NCBI GenBank assembly: GCA_024684055.1
Contig: JAIKXN010000133.1
Coordinates: forward strand, 1 to 41,817
Reading direction: 5' to 3'
From: Lachnospiraceae bacterium
GTDB taxonomy: Bacteria; Bacillota; Clostridia; Lachnospirales; Lachnospiraceae
Length of the DNA stretch: 41,817 bases
Within the stretch, counting starts at the first letter, position 1. Each line of letters opens with the position of its first letter. Made by a program: the position numbers and the translations under genes. Shown here piece after piece: positions 26,862 to 36,448 of the stretch. The notes beneath the pieces were generated by a model. The model did no database searches, was not told the DNA's origin, and saw only the letters and a list, made by a program, of their open reading frames with translations.

Positions 26862-27689
26862 ATGAGTGATTGTACACATGACTGTTCAACCTGTTCCGCA
26901 GAATGCGGTTCAAGAACTTCCGGACCGGAGAGTCTTCTTCAGCCCTGCAACGAATTAAGTCACATTAAGAAAGTTATCGCAGTAGTGTCAGGTAAGGGCG
27001 GCGTAGGAAAATCGCTTGTTACTTCACTTCTTGCAGTCAATATGAAAAGAGAAGGATATCAGGTCGGTATCATGGATGCGGATATTACCGGTCCTTCAAT
27101 ACCTAAGATGTTCGGTACAAAAGATAAATGCGAAGGAAGCGAAAACGGAATATTCCCCGTAAGAAGCAAACTTGATACGGATATTATTTCAATTAACTGT
27201 CTTCTTGAAAACGAAACAGATCCCGTAGTATGGAGAGGACCTGTTATCGCGGGTACCGTTACACAGTTCTGGACAGATGTAATCTGGGGCGACAAGGATT
27301 TCCTTTTTATAGACATGCCCCCGGGAACAGGCGATGTTCCTCTTACTGTATTTCAGTCAATTCCCATTGACGGGATCATTGTAGTGGCTTCTCCTCAGGA
27401 ACTTGTCGGAATGATCGTCGAAAAGGCGGTAAAGATGGCTGACCTTATGAAAATTCCCGTACTTGGACTTGTTGAGAATATGTCATATTTTGAATGCCCC
27501 AACTGCAAGGAAAAACATTTTATATACGGCGAATCAAAAGTTGAAGAGATCGCAAAGAAACATGACATTCAGAATATTGCCAGAATTCCCGTGAATCCCA
27601 AACTTGCCGGAGCGGCAGACAAGGGTATGATCGAACTTTATGAAGGTGACTGGCTCGACGATCTGACAGCGGCACTTAAAGAAATCTGA
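26862..27689 (+). CDS. Mrp/NBP35-type P-loop ATPase, Fe-S carrier
   Basis: 275 aa. The deviant Walker A SGKGGVGKS ends at S51, with MDADITGPSIPKMFG and MPPGTGDVPLT following, all typical of Mrp/ApbC/NBP35. N-terminal cysteines C4, C8, C11 and C15 recall the NBP35 ferredoxin-like motif, and CPNC near residue 209 is the C-terminal CxxC that binds a bridging 4Fe-4S cluster in dimers. The protein is predicted to assemble or deliver Fe-S clusters in the cytosol. TTGGAGGCAAT precedes the start. Confidence 0.93.
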   Translation: MSDCTHDCSTCSAECGSRTSGPESLLQPCNELSHIKKVIAVVSGKGGVGKSLVTSLLAVNMKREGYQVGIMDADITGPSIPKMFGTKDKCEGSENGIFPVRSKLDTDIISINCLLENETDPVVWRGPVIAGTVTQFWTDVIWGDKDFLFIDMPPGTGDVPLTVFQSIPIDGIIVVASPQELVGMIVEKAVKMADLMKIPVLGLVENMSYFECPNCKEKHFIYGESKVEEIAKKHDIQNIARIPVNPKLAGAADKGMIELYEGDWLDDLTAALKEI

Positions 27690-27711
27690 TGAATCAAGTG
27701 AGGTGAATTTC

Positions 27712-30700
27712 GTGAAGAAAACCGTACTTTCAATGGGTGAAGAAAATTTTGACTTTTCCGTTCACAGCGGAAATGTTGATTTTTCGACCGAAAGAATAGA
27801 GTTTGTCTTTGTTGAGGATGATATAAGGGACGGTTCATTTACGATAAGCTGTAACGGTGATACGCCGATACTCGGTGTATGTCAGTCAAACAACCCCAGA
27901 ATGAGAGTGATCACTTCTCAGTTCAAGGGTTTTGAATGCACAATTGAATTTGAATTTGATGCGACCGGAATGGAGCCGCAGGATGTTTCAAAGGGAGAGT
28001 TTATTCTGCTTACTGATAAAGGAGAATATACTCTTCCTTTTATTTGTGTACGCGAGATGAATTTTATCAATTCCACACTCGGACACATCAAGAATCTTTT
28101 CCATTTTGCAAACCTTGCAAGAACAAACTGGAACGAAGCCGTCAATGTATTTTATTCCAATGATTTTTCATCGATATTAATCGGCGGCGATGCCCAGTAC
28201 AAGAGCCTTTACAGAGGTTTAAGCGAAAATGTTTTAAATGAACAGAATATTGATGAATTTCTTGTTGCGATCAAGAAAAAAGACAGGATCGATTACAAAC
28301 TTGAAACCAATGAGATCAAAGTTGTTAATCCCAAGTCGGAAATTGCAAAGAAGATCAAACTTACAAAAAATACCTGGGGATACGTTAACATCGATATAAA
28401 ATCGGAAGGCAATTTCGTATTTATCCCATGCAATCATTTTACATGCGATGATTTTGACAACGATACACTTGAAATAGAAGTCCGTATCATTCCCGAATTT
28501 TTAAAGCAGGGACGAAATTTCGGCAAGGTATATATAGCAACAAACAAAGAAAATTTTGATATAGACATTATCTGTGACAATGAATGCAAAGACATTACGA
28601 AACACGAGAATTTTGTTTTCAGAAAAGCTCTCGACAAACTTTTGCGTCTTTATCTTGATTTCTCGCTCGACAGAATGTCGGAAGACGATTGGTGCAAGCA
28701 GAGTCTTAAGATAGCGGAGACGGTAAAGGGAACGAGAGAGCATGACCTTCTTGCAGCTCTTTTTAAGGCACAGATTTTTATAATCAGCAAAAAGGAAAGG
28801 GAAGCCGCAAGAATCCTTGACGGAGTTGATGAGGTAATCGAATCCGAAAGACTTTCAAACGAAACATACGGATATTATCTTTACATCACATCTCTTTTAT
28901 CCAAAGACGCGGATATCGTAAACAGATCTTTAAAGAAGATCAGAAAATATTATGCCAAGGATATGGGCAACCCGGTTCTTTCATGGCTTATCTTATACCT
29001 TACGGAAGAATTCTATACAAGAACCGAAAAGAAATATGAATTCCTTATCGAGCAGTACAGATACGGAAACAATTCGCCGCTTCTTTATATCGAGGCATTG
29101 ACCATACTTAACGATAATCCTTCGCTTCTTATAAAACTTGAAGATTACGAAGAAGCCGTACTCAGATTCGGTCTTAAGTACAAAGCCATAAGCGTTAATC
29201 TTGGCGAAAGGATTCAGTTCTTTGTATCCAGACAGAAAGAATTCAAACAGATATGGTTTGATATTCTCAAATACCAGTATTCCTATATGCCGAGCAAAGA
29301 ACTGCTTAATACGATCGTTACCTATCTTTGCAAGGGCAATAAGATAGGCAGCGAATATTTCGAATGGTATTCGCTCGGAATTCAGGCGGAACTTCGTATC
29401 ACGCGTCTTTATGAGTTTTACATGGATTCGCTTCCTGCCGATTACAACAAAGATCTGCCCAGAATGGTTATGATGTATTTTGCTTATCAGAACGATCTGG
29501 ATTACAGAAAGAAAGCTTTCCTTTATCACAATGTTCTTACAAGAAAGGCAAAATATCCCGAAATAGCTGTTTCTTACAGAGAGACGCTTGAGGCATTTGC
29601 AAGAGAGCAGATCAAGGAAAAACACATAAACGAGGATCTTCTTTTCATCTACGGAAAAGTTATGAATCCCGATTTCGTAAACGAGGACAATGCCAACGAG
29701 TGCGTTACTCTTCAGTTTATGAGAAGGGTTAAAGTTCCGGAAGGGGTAAGAAGAGTGATCCTTCTTCATGACAAGATAATCGGAGAGCAGAGATTTACCG
29801 CTGAAAACGGACTTGTTTACTGCCCGATCTATTCGAAGGATTACTGTCTCTTCTATGAAGACATTCACGGAAACAGACAGGTTATTCCGGAAGAAAATGT
29901 TTCGGAAGCGATCCTTAACAATCCCATGCTTCTTGAGAAGATTGCACATCTTGTCAAAGACAAGATAGGTCTTATCATGTGCAGGGTGGAAAGCGCATAT
30001 TCGTATGATCTGATAAACGAAGACAATATATTCGATTACGAACGACTTCTTCATTCGGACGTAATTACATACACTTACAAAAAGGTAATCGTCAAAGGTC
30101 TTCTCGAATATTATTTCGACAACGATTATTATTCGGAACTCGAAGATATATTAAAGAGCGTAAAACCCGAGATATTCGAAGGTCCGGAAAAGGGTAAATT
30201 TGTTCAGATACTTGTTGCGAGAGGCATGTATGATACCGCATTTGCAATACTTGAACAGTTCGGTGTCGAGCATATCGAGATAAAGAGCATTTTAAGACTT
30301 GTATCGAGACTTCTTGAGAGAACGGATTTCGAGGAAAACGAAAGACTTATCGCATATGCGCAGTATGCATATCGTGAAGGAAAATACGACGGTAATATTT
30401 TAGCTTATCTTGAACAGCATTTCCGCGGAAGCGTCAAAGAATTAAAGTCTCTTTGCAAGGACTGCGAATCATTCGGACTCGATACATTCATCCTTGTTGA
30501 GAATATCCTTATCCAGATTCTTTTCACGAACACATTCTGCTCGGACAAGATCAAATATCTCGATCAGTTCGTCGAAATGCAGGGTTCACTCGATCTGGAA
30601 AAATCATTCCTTGCACAGTGTGCATACGATTATTTCGTAAAGGATACCGTAACGGATGATTATATTTTCGAAAGAATAGAAAGACTTCTTCTTGATAACG

Positions 30701-31266
30701 AAAAAGTCAACAGAGTATCGAAACTGGCTCTTTTGAAATTCTATTCGTATGTAGAAAAAGAAAACTGGAACAAAGTGCTTATCGACAGACTTATCAATGA
30801 AGAACTCGAGAAGAAAGTATGCTTCCCGTTCTTCCTTACGTTCCAGACCATAGTAAGAAATCTTCAGAGTTATACCGATTATTCTTTCGTAGAATACAGA
30901 GGCAATCCCAACGGACATGTCGTTATTCATTACTGTGTGGAACATGATGACGGTGCCGCTACCGAATACAGAAAAGAAGAGATGAGTCATTTTTACAGCG
31001 GAATATTTGTTAAATCGTTCATTCTTTTCTGCGGCGATACGGTGCAATATTACATTACCGAGGAAAATCAGAACATGGAGCAGCTTACACAGAGTTCCAT
31101 TCTTACGAGAACGGAGTCTGAATCCGAAAGCAAGCCATGGAGATTTACCGCACTTAATGACTGCATTATCGCTAAACAGATGGATGATTATGCAACGGTT
31201 GAGGAAGATCTTCTCTCATATATGGAAAAAGATTTTCTTACCAGAGAACTTTTTAAAACGATTTAA
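27712..31266 (+). CDS. Giant DUF5717-type protein: beta domains plus long helical repeat array
   Basis: 1184 aa from the GTG at 27712, preferred because GAGGTG lies 7 nt upstream; the frame is open from a GTG at 27703. Residues about 1-110 and 190-300 look like beta-sandwich domains (CTIEFEFDATGMEP; TLEIEVRIIPEFLKQGRNFGK). From about 310 to 1040 it is almost wholly alpha-helical with TPR-like spacing of Tyr, Leu and Ala. A C-terminal beta/alpha part follows (HVVIHYCVEH onward). There is no signal peptide or membrane helix, so it is cytosolic. I recall this family as DUF5717, largely confined to Lachnospiraceae and relatives. No function is known. The order DUF5717 - Hsp70-like - TPR - coiled-coil membrane protein suggests a scaffold in one complex. 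Confidence 0.8.
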   Translation: MKKTVLSMGEENFDFSVHSGNVDFSTERIEFVFVEDDIRDGSFTISCNGDTPILGVCQSNNPRMRVITSQFKGFECTIEFEFDATGMEPQDVSKGEFILLTDKGEYTLPFICVREMNFINSTLGHIKNLFHFANLARTNWNEAVNVFYSNDFSSILIGGDAQYKSLYRGLSENVLNEQNIDEFLVAIKKKDRIDYKLETNEIKVVNPKSEIAKKIKLTKNTWGYVNIDIKSEGNFVFIPCNHFTCDDFDNDTLEIEVRIIPEFLKQGRNFGKVYIATNKENFDIDIICDNECKDITKHENFVFRKALDKLLRLYLDFSLDRMSEDDWCKQSLKIAETVKGTREHDLLAALFKAQIFIISKKEREAARILDGVDEVIESERLSNETYGYYLYITSLLSKDADIVNRSLKKIRKYYAKDMGNPVLSWLILYLTEEFYTRTEKKYEFLIEQYRYGNNSPLLYIEALTILNDNPSLLIKLEDYEEAVLRFGLKYKAISVNLGERIQFFVSRQKEFKQIWFDILKYQYSYMPSKELLNTIVTYLCKGNKIGSEYFEWYSLGIQAELRITRLYEFYMDSLPADYNKDLPRMVMMYFAYQNDLDYRKKAFLYHNVLTRKAKYPEIAVSYRETLEAFAREQIKEKHINEDLLFIYGKVMNPDFVNEDNANECVTLQFMRRVKVPEGVRRVILLHDKIIGEQRFTAENGLVYCPIYSKDYCLFYEDIHGNRQVIPEENVSEAILNNPMLLEKIAHLVKDKIGLIMCRVESAYSYDLINEDNIFDYERLLHSDVITYTYKKVIVKGLLEYYFDNDYYSELEDILKSVKPEIFEGPEKGKFVQILVARGMYDTAFAILEQFGVEHIEIKSILRLVSRLLERTDFEENERLIAYAQYAYREGKYDGNILAYLEQHFRGSVKELKSLCKDCESFGLDTFILVENILIQILFTNTFCSDKIKYLDQFVEMQGSLDLEKSFLAQCAYDYFVKDTVTDDYIFERIERLLLDNEKVNRVSKLALLKFYSYVEKENWNKVLIDRLINEELEKKVCFPFFLTFQTIVRNLQSYTDYSFVEYRGNPNGHVVIHYCVEHDDGAATEYRKEEMSHFYSGIFVKSFILFCGDTVQYYITEENQNMEQLTQSSILTRTESESESKPWRFTALNDCIIAKQMDDYATVEEDLLSYMEKDFLTRELFKTI

Positions 31267-31314
31267 TGTTTAACAGTTTATCGGATAAAATGATAAAGGT
31301 ATAAAAAGAGGAAT

Positions 31315-32607
31315 ATGATTTCTGATATTAAAGAAGTATTTGAAAAAATTAACAGAGACAGATTTGTTGTCGGACTTGATGTAAATGATTCGTTCGCACA
31401 GGTTTCGGTATGTAAAATTGATTCTGACAACCCTTCGACATTAAGCATTACCGAGGGTTCAGAAGAATACAATATTCCTTTGTACATGCTCAAAAGAAGA
31501 AGCGACAATACCTGGCTTTTCGGTAATGAAGCTCTCGAAGCGGAAGATGAAGGCGTGCTTGTCGACAATCTTTTCGAAAGAGCGAGAAACAAGAGTACCG
31601 TCCGGATCGACAGAGAAGAATATCTTGCAAAAGATGTTTTCCTTTTGTTCCTTAAAAAGGTTTTACTTCTTTTCCCTGTTATGGTATCACCCGACAAGAT
31701 CGTTTCGCTTACAATTACATTAAAAGATGCGAATTCCGACATAATCGTGATGCTTCAGGAACTTCCTTCGCTTTTGAAGATCAATCCCGACATTCTGCAT
31801 TTTGTGACATATGAAGAAAGTTTTTTCTATTACATGCTTTATCAGCCTGCAGAACTTCAGAATCACAATATTCTTCTTTATGATACATCGGGAGAGAATT
31901 TAAGATCGTATTCTCTTATGAGGAATTTCTTCAAATCTCCGGGAGTTGCATCCGTTGATGTAAAAGAATATTCAAACTTTTCATCCGACGCACCCATTCC
32001 TTATGAAAAGGGTGAGAAGGATGCACTTTTCTTAAATATTTCAACACAGCTTTGCAACTCGACGGTATATTCAGGTGTCTATCTTATCGGACAGTGCTTC
32101 TACAACGACTGGGCAGTTGAATCGCTTCAGTATTTATGCAAGGGAAGAAAAGTTTTCAAAGGAAACAACCTCTTTTCAAAGGGTGCGTGCTTTGCAGCCA
32201 AAGAAAAACTTTCTCCAAGCGGAAAAGAAAATAAGATCAAATATATCGGAAATGACAGACTTAAGGTGACGATCGGCGTCGAAACCGATGATGTTCCGAA
32301 AGAAGAAATACCTTTGATAGAAGCAGGTTCGCAGTGGTTTGAATCGATTGGAAGATGCGAACTTATCCTTAAGGAAACAGACAAGATAAATATTTATCTC
32401 TCATATATCTACAACAATTATATCGCAAGAGGAGAGATCACATTACCGGGACTTAACGTATCTAACAACAGGATAACGCGGGTATCGATCGAGGTAAAAA
32501 TGATAAGCGAGGATACCGCATTATTCAAGGTATGGGATATGGGATTCGGAGAACTGTATGCTTCGACCGGAAAAGACTGGGAACAGGAATTGAAACTGGA
32601 AGGATAA
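31315..32607 (+). CDS. Divergent Hsp70/actin-fold protein (DUF5716-like)
   Basis: 430 aa. Residues 19-30 (VGLDVNDSFAQV) align with the phosphate-1 loop of Hsp70 (GIDLGTT). LLYDTSGENLRSYSL (D190) fits phosphate-2, and YLIGQCFYND (G259) followed by LFSKGACFAAKEKL fits the adenosine motif. From about 320 to 425 a beta-rich region with IPLIEAGSQW and ITLPGLNV recalls the Hsp70 substrate-binding beta-sandwich; the helical lid is absent. The canonical DxGTT and DxGGGT are not conserved, so ATP hydrolysis is uncertain. I recall the family as DUF5716. AAGAGGAAT precedes the ATG, 48 nt after the giant gene. Confidence 0.75.
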   Translation: MISDIKEVFEKINRDRFVVGLDVNDSFAQVSVCKIDSDNPSTLSITEGSEEYNIPLYMLKRRSDNTWLFGNEALEAEDEGVLVDNLFERARNKSTVRIDREEYLAKDVFLLFLKKVLLLFPVMVSPDKIVSLTITLKDANSDIIVMLQELPSLLKINPDILHFVTYEESFFYYMLYQPAELQNHNILLYDTSGENLRSYSLMRNFFKSPGVASVDVKEYSNFSSDAPIPYEKGEKDALFLNISTQLCNSTVYSGVYLIGQCFYNDWAVESLQYLCKGRKVFKGNNLFSKGACFAAKEKLSPSGKENKIKYIGNDRLKVTIGVETDDVPKEEIPLIEAGSQWFESIGRCELILKETDKINIYLSYIYNNYIARGEITLPGLNVSNNRITRVSIEVKMISEDTALFKVWDMGFGELYASTGKDWEQELKLEG

Positions 32608-32611
32608 AAAC

Positions 32612-33442
32612 ATGGGGAATGTTTATAAACCTTTATCATCAAAAGCAAATAAACCTTTTTTTCTCGACAGGATATGTACGCAGATATTTTCTGCGGATGA
32701 ACTGATATTCTGCCTCGGAGAAAATCCCGAACTCTTAAGTGCTGATATGTTTAACAAAGATCTTGTCAGATGGCTATCTGAAGACTGCAGCGCAAACGAA
32801 ATAGCGGAAATGCTTGAGAAACTCATAAGAGCGAAGGCTGATGTTATCAAGATCGTTTCAGTGCTTCTTGATAAAGCGCCTTTTGTAACCAAGGATGAAA
32901 TCGACAGGATCGTTACCGTTATAAAAGAGGGAGAAGGCAGTTCGGAATTTGACAAGAGAAAAGCAAGAGGAGACTTCTTCCTTAACAAAGAGAGATACGA
33001 ATATGCTATCAGAGAATATGAAACCCTGCTTTCCGGATTAAATGACGAAGAATCGGAAAGAGTCGCATCCATTTATCACAATATGGGTGTTGCAAAGGCA
33101 AGGCTTTTCCTTTTTGAACAGGCAGCTGAAGATTTTCTGAGGGCTTATGACTGCGACGAGGATCCGATTCATTATTATTCCTATATCGCAACGCTTCGTT
33201 TTACGCTTACCGACAGAGAATACATAAAGATGATCGGCGATGATGCAAAGATGAGCGAAGTTACGTTAAAACTGGAAGCCGATCTTAAAAAAGCAAAGAA
33301 TGATTTCTTTGAAAGCCGCGAATATAAAGACTTTATGAGCAAAAAAGAAGAGAGTAAGGAAGCCGGAAGATATTCGTTCTGCAATTTCCTTAATACAAAG
33401 ATTGAAGAAAAAAAGGAAGAATACAGCAAATACGTGTATTGA
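32612..33442 (+). CDS. TPR-containing protein of the four-gene operon
   Basis: 276 aa. The N-terminal helical domain (about 15-100) has SADELIFCLGENPELLS. At least two TPR-like helix pairs follow (about 115-185: GDFFLNKERYEYAIREYETLL and HNMGVAKARLFLFEQAAEDFLRAY). The C-terminus is Lys/Glu-rich (about 215-276) and probably coiled. No membrane helix or signal is seen. It starts 4 nt after the Hsp70-like gene; TPR proteins are frequent Hsp70 partners, which fits the context but is inference. Confidence 0.75.
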   Translation: MGNVYKPLSSKANKPFFLDRICTQIFSADELIFCLGENPELLSADMFNKDLVRWLSEDCSANEIAEMLEKLIRAKADVIKIVSVLLDKAPFVTKDEIDRIVTVIKEGEGSSEFDKRKARGDFFLNKERYEYAIREYETLLSGLNDEESERVASIYHNMGVAKARLFLFEQAAEDFLRAYDCDEDPIHYYSYIATLRFTLTDREYIKMIGDDAKMSEVTLKLEADLKKAKNDFFESREYKDFMSKKEESKEAGRYSFCNFLNTKIEEKKEEYSKYVY

Positions 33443-33451
33443 TCGAAGCCT

Positions 33452-34603
33452 ATGGGATTTTTTAAGAATCTTTTCAAAAGAAAAAAGAATATTGAAGAAG
33501 AATCCCCGTTAGATTTTCTCGAAAGTCAGATCCATGACGATGAAGAGCGCAGGAAATACGTTTCCACTGCGTTCCTTCAGATGAAGGAGATTTCATCGGA
33601 TATAGACAATCTGCGCTTTGAGTACAATGTGATCACATCGTATTTAAATGACTGCGAAGAAATAGACAGACTTCCCGAAGAAATCAAACTGCCGATAGAA
33701 GATGCGGCAAATGATATTCTTACGATCAAAAGCAACAAAGAAAAATATTATCTCGACAAGCCTTTGATGGAAGACAGCGAGTATGAAAAATACGACAAGC
33801 TTTCCGATGAATTTGACGAGGTTATAAAAAAGCTTAAAGATGCCGAAGATTTTCAGCATAAGATCAAATCGGATCTAAAAAAATTAGACGGTGAAAGACA
33901 GGCCTACAATTACAGAAAACATGAAATGAATTCGATGATGAAAAATATCGTCGGAGTTTTGATCATCTCGTCGACGGCATTTGTCATCTGTATAGTCTCA
34001 CTGCTTCTTCTGGCAGTTCTTCTTGATCTGAATGTAAAACTCGGATTTCTTTTGACTGTTACGATTATCTGCGTCGTATATTCCTTTTTGTTTCTTAAAG
34101 GAAACGAGCTCAGAAAAGAATCCGTTAAACTTGACAAAACGATCGTAAAGATTATTCAGTTACAGAATTCCGTTAAGATAAGATACGTAAACAACACAAA
34201 TCTTCTTGATTATCTTTATATGAAATACAATACCGATTCTTCAAAAGAACTCAAGGCAGGATTCGATGTTTACGTTGAAGAAAAGCACAGAAGAGAACAG
34301 TATGAGCAGGCCAACAGAGAACTGCCGGCTGCCAAAAGAAGGCTTCTCGGACTTCTTAAGAATCTTCCGATCAGCGATCCTGTTTCATGGATACATACAC
34401 CGGAAGCGCTTGTCAACAAGAATGAACTCGTTGAGATCAGGCATGAGATGATCCAGCGAAGACAGAAACTCAGAGAAAAGATTGACGAGAGCACGAAGGA
34501 AGCGGAAAGCATGAAAGACGAAATAAAGGAAATAATTAAAAGATATCCCAAGTATTCGCTTGAAATCAGAAGCATGATGAAGGATTTCGAGGATGACGAG
34601 TGA
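33452..34603 (+). CDS. Coiled-coil protein with a central two-helix membrane hairpin
   Basis: 383 aa. The basic N-terminus MGFFKNLFKRKKN is followed by an acidic and coiled-coil-rich region (about 15-160). Two adjacent membrane helices (about 167-192 and 197-215) have only a short loop, so both termini should face the cytoplasm. A second coiled-coil region covers about 220-380. It starts 9 nt after the TPR gene, with a weak ribosome site. It would be the natural membrane anchor of the otherwise cytosolic DUF5717/Hsp70-like/TPR set. No family recognised. Confidence 0.75.
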   Translation: MGFFKNLFKRKKNIEEESPLDFLESQIHDDEERRKYVSTAFLQMKEISSDIDNLRFEYNVITSYLNDCEEIDRLPEEIKLPIEDAANDILTIKSNKEKYYLDKPLMEDSEYEKYDKLSDEFDEVIKKLKDAEDFQHKIKSDLKKLDGERQAYNYRKHEMNSMMKNIVGVLIISSTAFVICIVSLLLLAVLLDLNVKLGFLLTVTIICVVYSFLFLKGNELRKESVKLDKTIVKIIQLQNSVKIRYVNNTNLLDYLYMKYNTDSSKELKAGFDVYVEEKHRREQYEQANRELPAAKRRLLGLLKNLPISDPVSWIHTPEALVNKNELVEIRHEMIQRRQKLREKIDESTKEAESMKDEIKEIIKRYPKYSLEIRSMMKDFEDDE

Positions 34604-34809
34604 CAATTTTTTTCTTGATTTTTGATACTTATTTTTTTAAAATCATTTAGTGTTTGATTTAAAGACTGAAATTTGATTTATTTAAATCTGATTTCATCAA
34701 AATCGAATCAAAGTTTTTTATTTATGGATTTACTCTGAAGCAATACTTATATTTTTTCAGTTTAAATATTTAACCAAAAGCAATAAACAATTATGAAAGG
34801 TGATAAATT

Positions 34810-36246
34810 ATGGATACAGACAGATACGTTTCTCCGCTTTCGGAAAGATATGCATCAAAAGAAATGCAGTACATTTTTTCTCCGGACATGAAGTTCTCCA
34901 CATGGAGAAAACTCTGGATTGCTCTTGCAGAGACAGAAATGGAACTTGGCCTTAAGCAGATTACTCCCGAAATGATAGCTGAAATGAAGGAGCATATCAC
35001 TGACATCAATTATGATGTGGCTAAGGAAAGAGAAAAACTCGTAAGACATGATGTTATGAGCCATGTATACGCTTACGGATGTCAGTGTCCTACAGCAAAG
35101 GGTATCATTCATCTTGGCGCTACAAGCTGCTATGTCGGAGATAATACTGACATTATCGTAATGAATGAAGCTCTTAAACTTGTAAGAAAGAAACTGATAA
35201 ATGTGATCAACAATCTTGCAGGTTTTGCTGAAGAATATAAAGATCTTCCTACACTTGCATTTACACATTTCCAGCCTGCTCAGCCCACTACACTCGGCAA
35301 GAGAGCGACACTGTGGATCAATGAGTTCATGATGGATTTAGAGGATCTTGATTATGTGAAGAGTACTTTGAAACTTCTCGGTTCAAAGGGAACAACAGGT
35401 ACACAGGCAAGCTTCCTTGAACTTTTCAATAACGACCAGGAAACTATCGATAAAATCGATCCGATGATCGCAAAGAAGATGGGCTTTGAAACATGTTATC
35501 CCGTTTCCGGACAGACATATTCGAGAAAGGTTGATTCAAGAGTTCTTAATGTTCTCGGTGCCATTGCTTTGTCTGCAACCAAAATGAGTAACGATATCAG
35601 ACTTCTTCAGCACTTAAAAGAAGTTGAAGAACCTTTTGAAAAGAATCAGATCGGTTCTTCGGCAATGGCATACAAGAGAAATCCAATGAGAAGCGAAAGA
35701 ATCGCATCTCTTTCAAGATACGTTATCGTTGATACCCTCAACCCTGCAATTACTGCAGCTACACAGTGGTTTGAGAGAACACTTGATGATTCTGCAAACA
35801 AGAGACTTTCGGTTCCCGAAGGCTTCCTTGCAATTGACGGTATTCTCGATCTTTGCATCAACGTAACAAACGGACTCAAGGTTTATCCCAAGGTTATCGA
35901 GAAGAGACTTATGTCCGAACTTCCTTTCATGGCTACTGAGAACATCATGATGGATGCAGTTAAGGCCGGCGGAGACAGACAGGAACTTCATGAGAAGATA
36001 AGAGTTCTTTCCATGGAAGCAGGAAAGAGAATCAAGGAAGAGGGTAAGGATAACGAACTTCCTTCACTTATTGCAAATGAACCCGCTTTCGGTATTTCCG
36101 AAGAGGAGATAAAAGAAATCTTAAAGCCCGAACTTTATACGGGAAGAGCATCAATTCAGGTAGATAACTATTTGAAGAATTATGTAAACCCTGTTCTTGA
36201 AGCAAACAAAGATTTACTGGGATTATCATCTGAGATTAACGTATAG
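34810..36246 (+). CDS. purB: Adenylosuccinate lyase
   Basis: 478 aa, the longer form seen in many Clostridia and eukaryotes. It acts in de novo purine synthesis (SAICAR to AICAR) and in AMP formation. The fumarase/aspartase superfamily signature is GSSAMAYKRNPMRSERI; HLGATSCYVGDNTD and THFQPAQPTTLGKR are the other conserved blocks. AAAGGTGAT precedes the start. The 206-nt gap upstream (34604-34809) is very AT-rich with several TTTGATTTA-like words and the small palindrome GATTTATTTAAATC, but I see no PurR box, clear promoter or terminator there. Confidence 0.96.
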   Translation: MDTDRYVSPLSERYASKEMQYIFSPDMKFSTWRKLWIALAETEMELGLKQITPEMIAEMKEHITDINYDVAKEREKLVRHDVMSHVYAYGCQCPTAKGIIHLGATSCYVGDNTDIIVMNEALKLVRKKLINVINNLAGFAEEYKDLPTLAFTHFQPAQPTTLGKRATLWINEFMMDLEDLDYVKSTLKLLGSKGTTGTQASFLELFNNDQETIDKIDPMIAKKMGFETCYPVSGQTYSRKVDSRVLNVLGAIALSATKMSNDIRLLQHLKEVEEPFEKNQIGSSAMAYKRNPMRSERIASLSRYVIVDTLNPAITAATQWFERTLDDSANKRLSVPEGFLAIDGILDLCINVTNGLKVYPKVIEKRLMSELPFMATENIMMDAVKAGGDRQELHEKIRVLSMEAGKRIKEEGKDNELPSLIANEPAFGISEEEIKEILKPELYTGRASIQVDNYLKNYVNPVLEANKDLLGLSSEINV

Positions 36247-36448
36247 TGTTATGTTAACCTGTTTGATTTTGTAATCTTTGTATTATGTCAACTAATTTGA
36301 TGGCAATATATTTTAAATTCTCTATATATTAATGAGGGTTTGGAATTATGTAAACTAATATATTTTTCATCTTAATTTTATAAACTATACACTTCCGCGA
36401 TACAGCGATAGGAGCGAAAGGTAGTATTAAAAATACGGAGGATATTTT

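Noticed and set aside
28993-30054. Antisense ORF of 353 aa inside the DUF5717-type gene
   Set aside because: Compositionally a shadow of the sense frame, no start signal, no recognisable family.
34604-34809. Purine riboswitch or PurR box before purB
   Set aside because: Only AT-rich TTTGATTTA-like words are present; no conserved riboswitch core or PurR box dyad.
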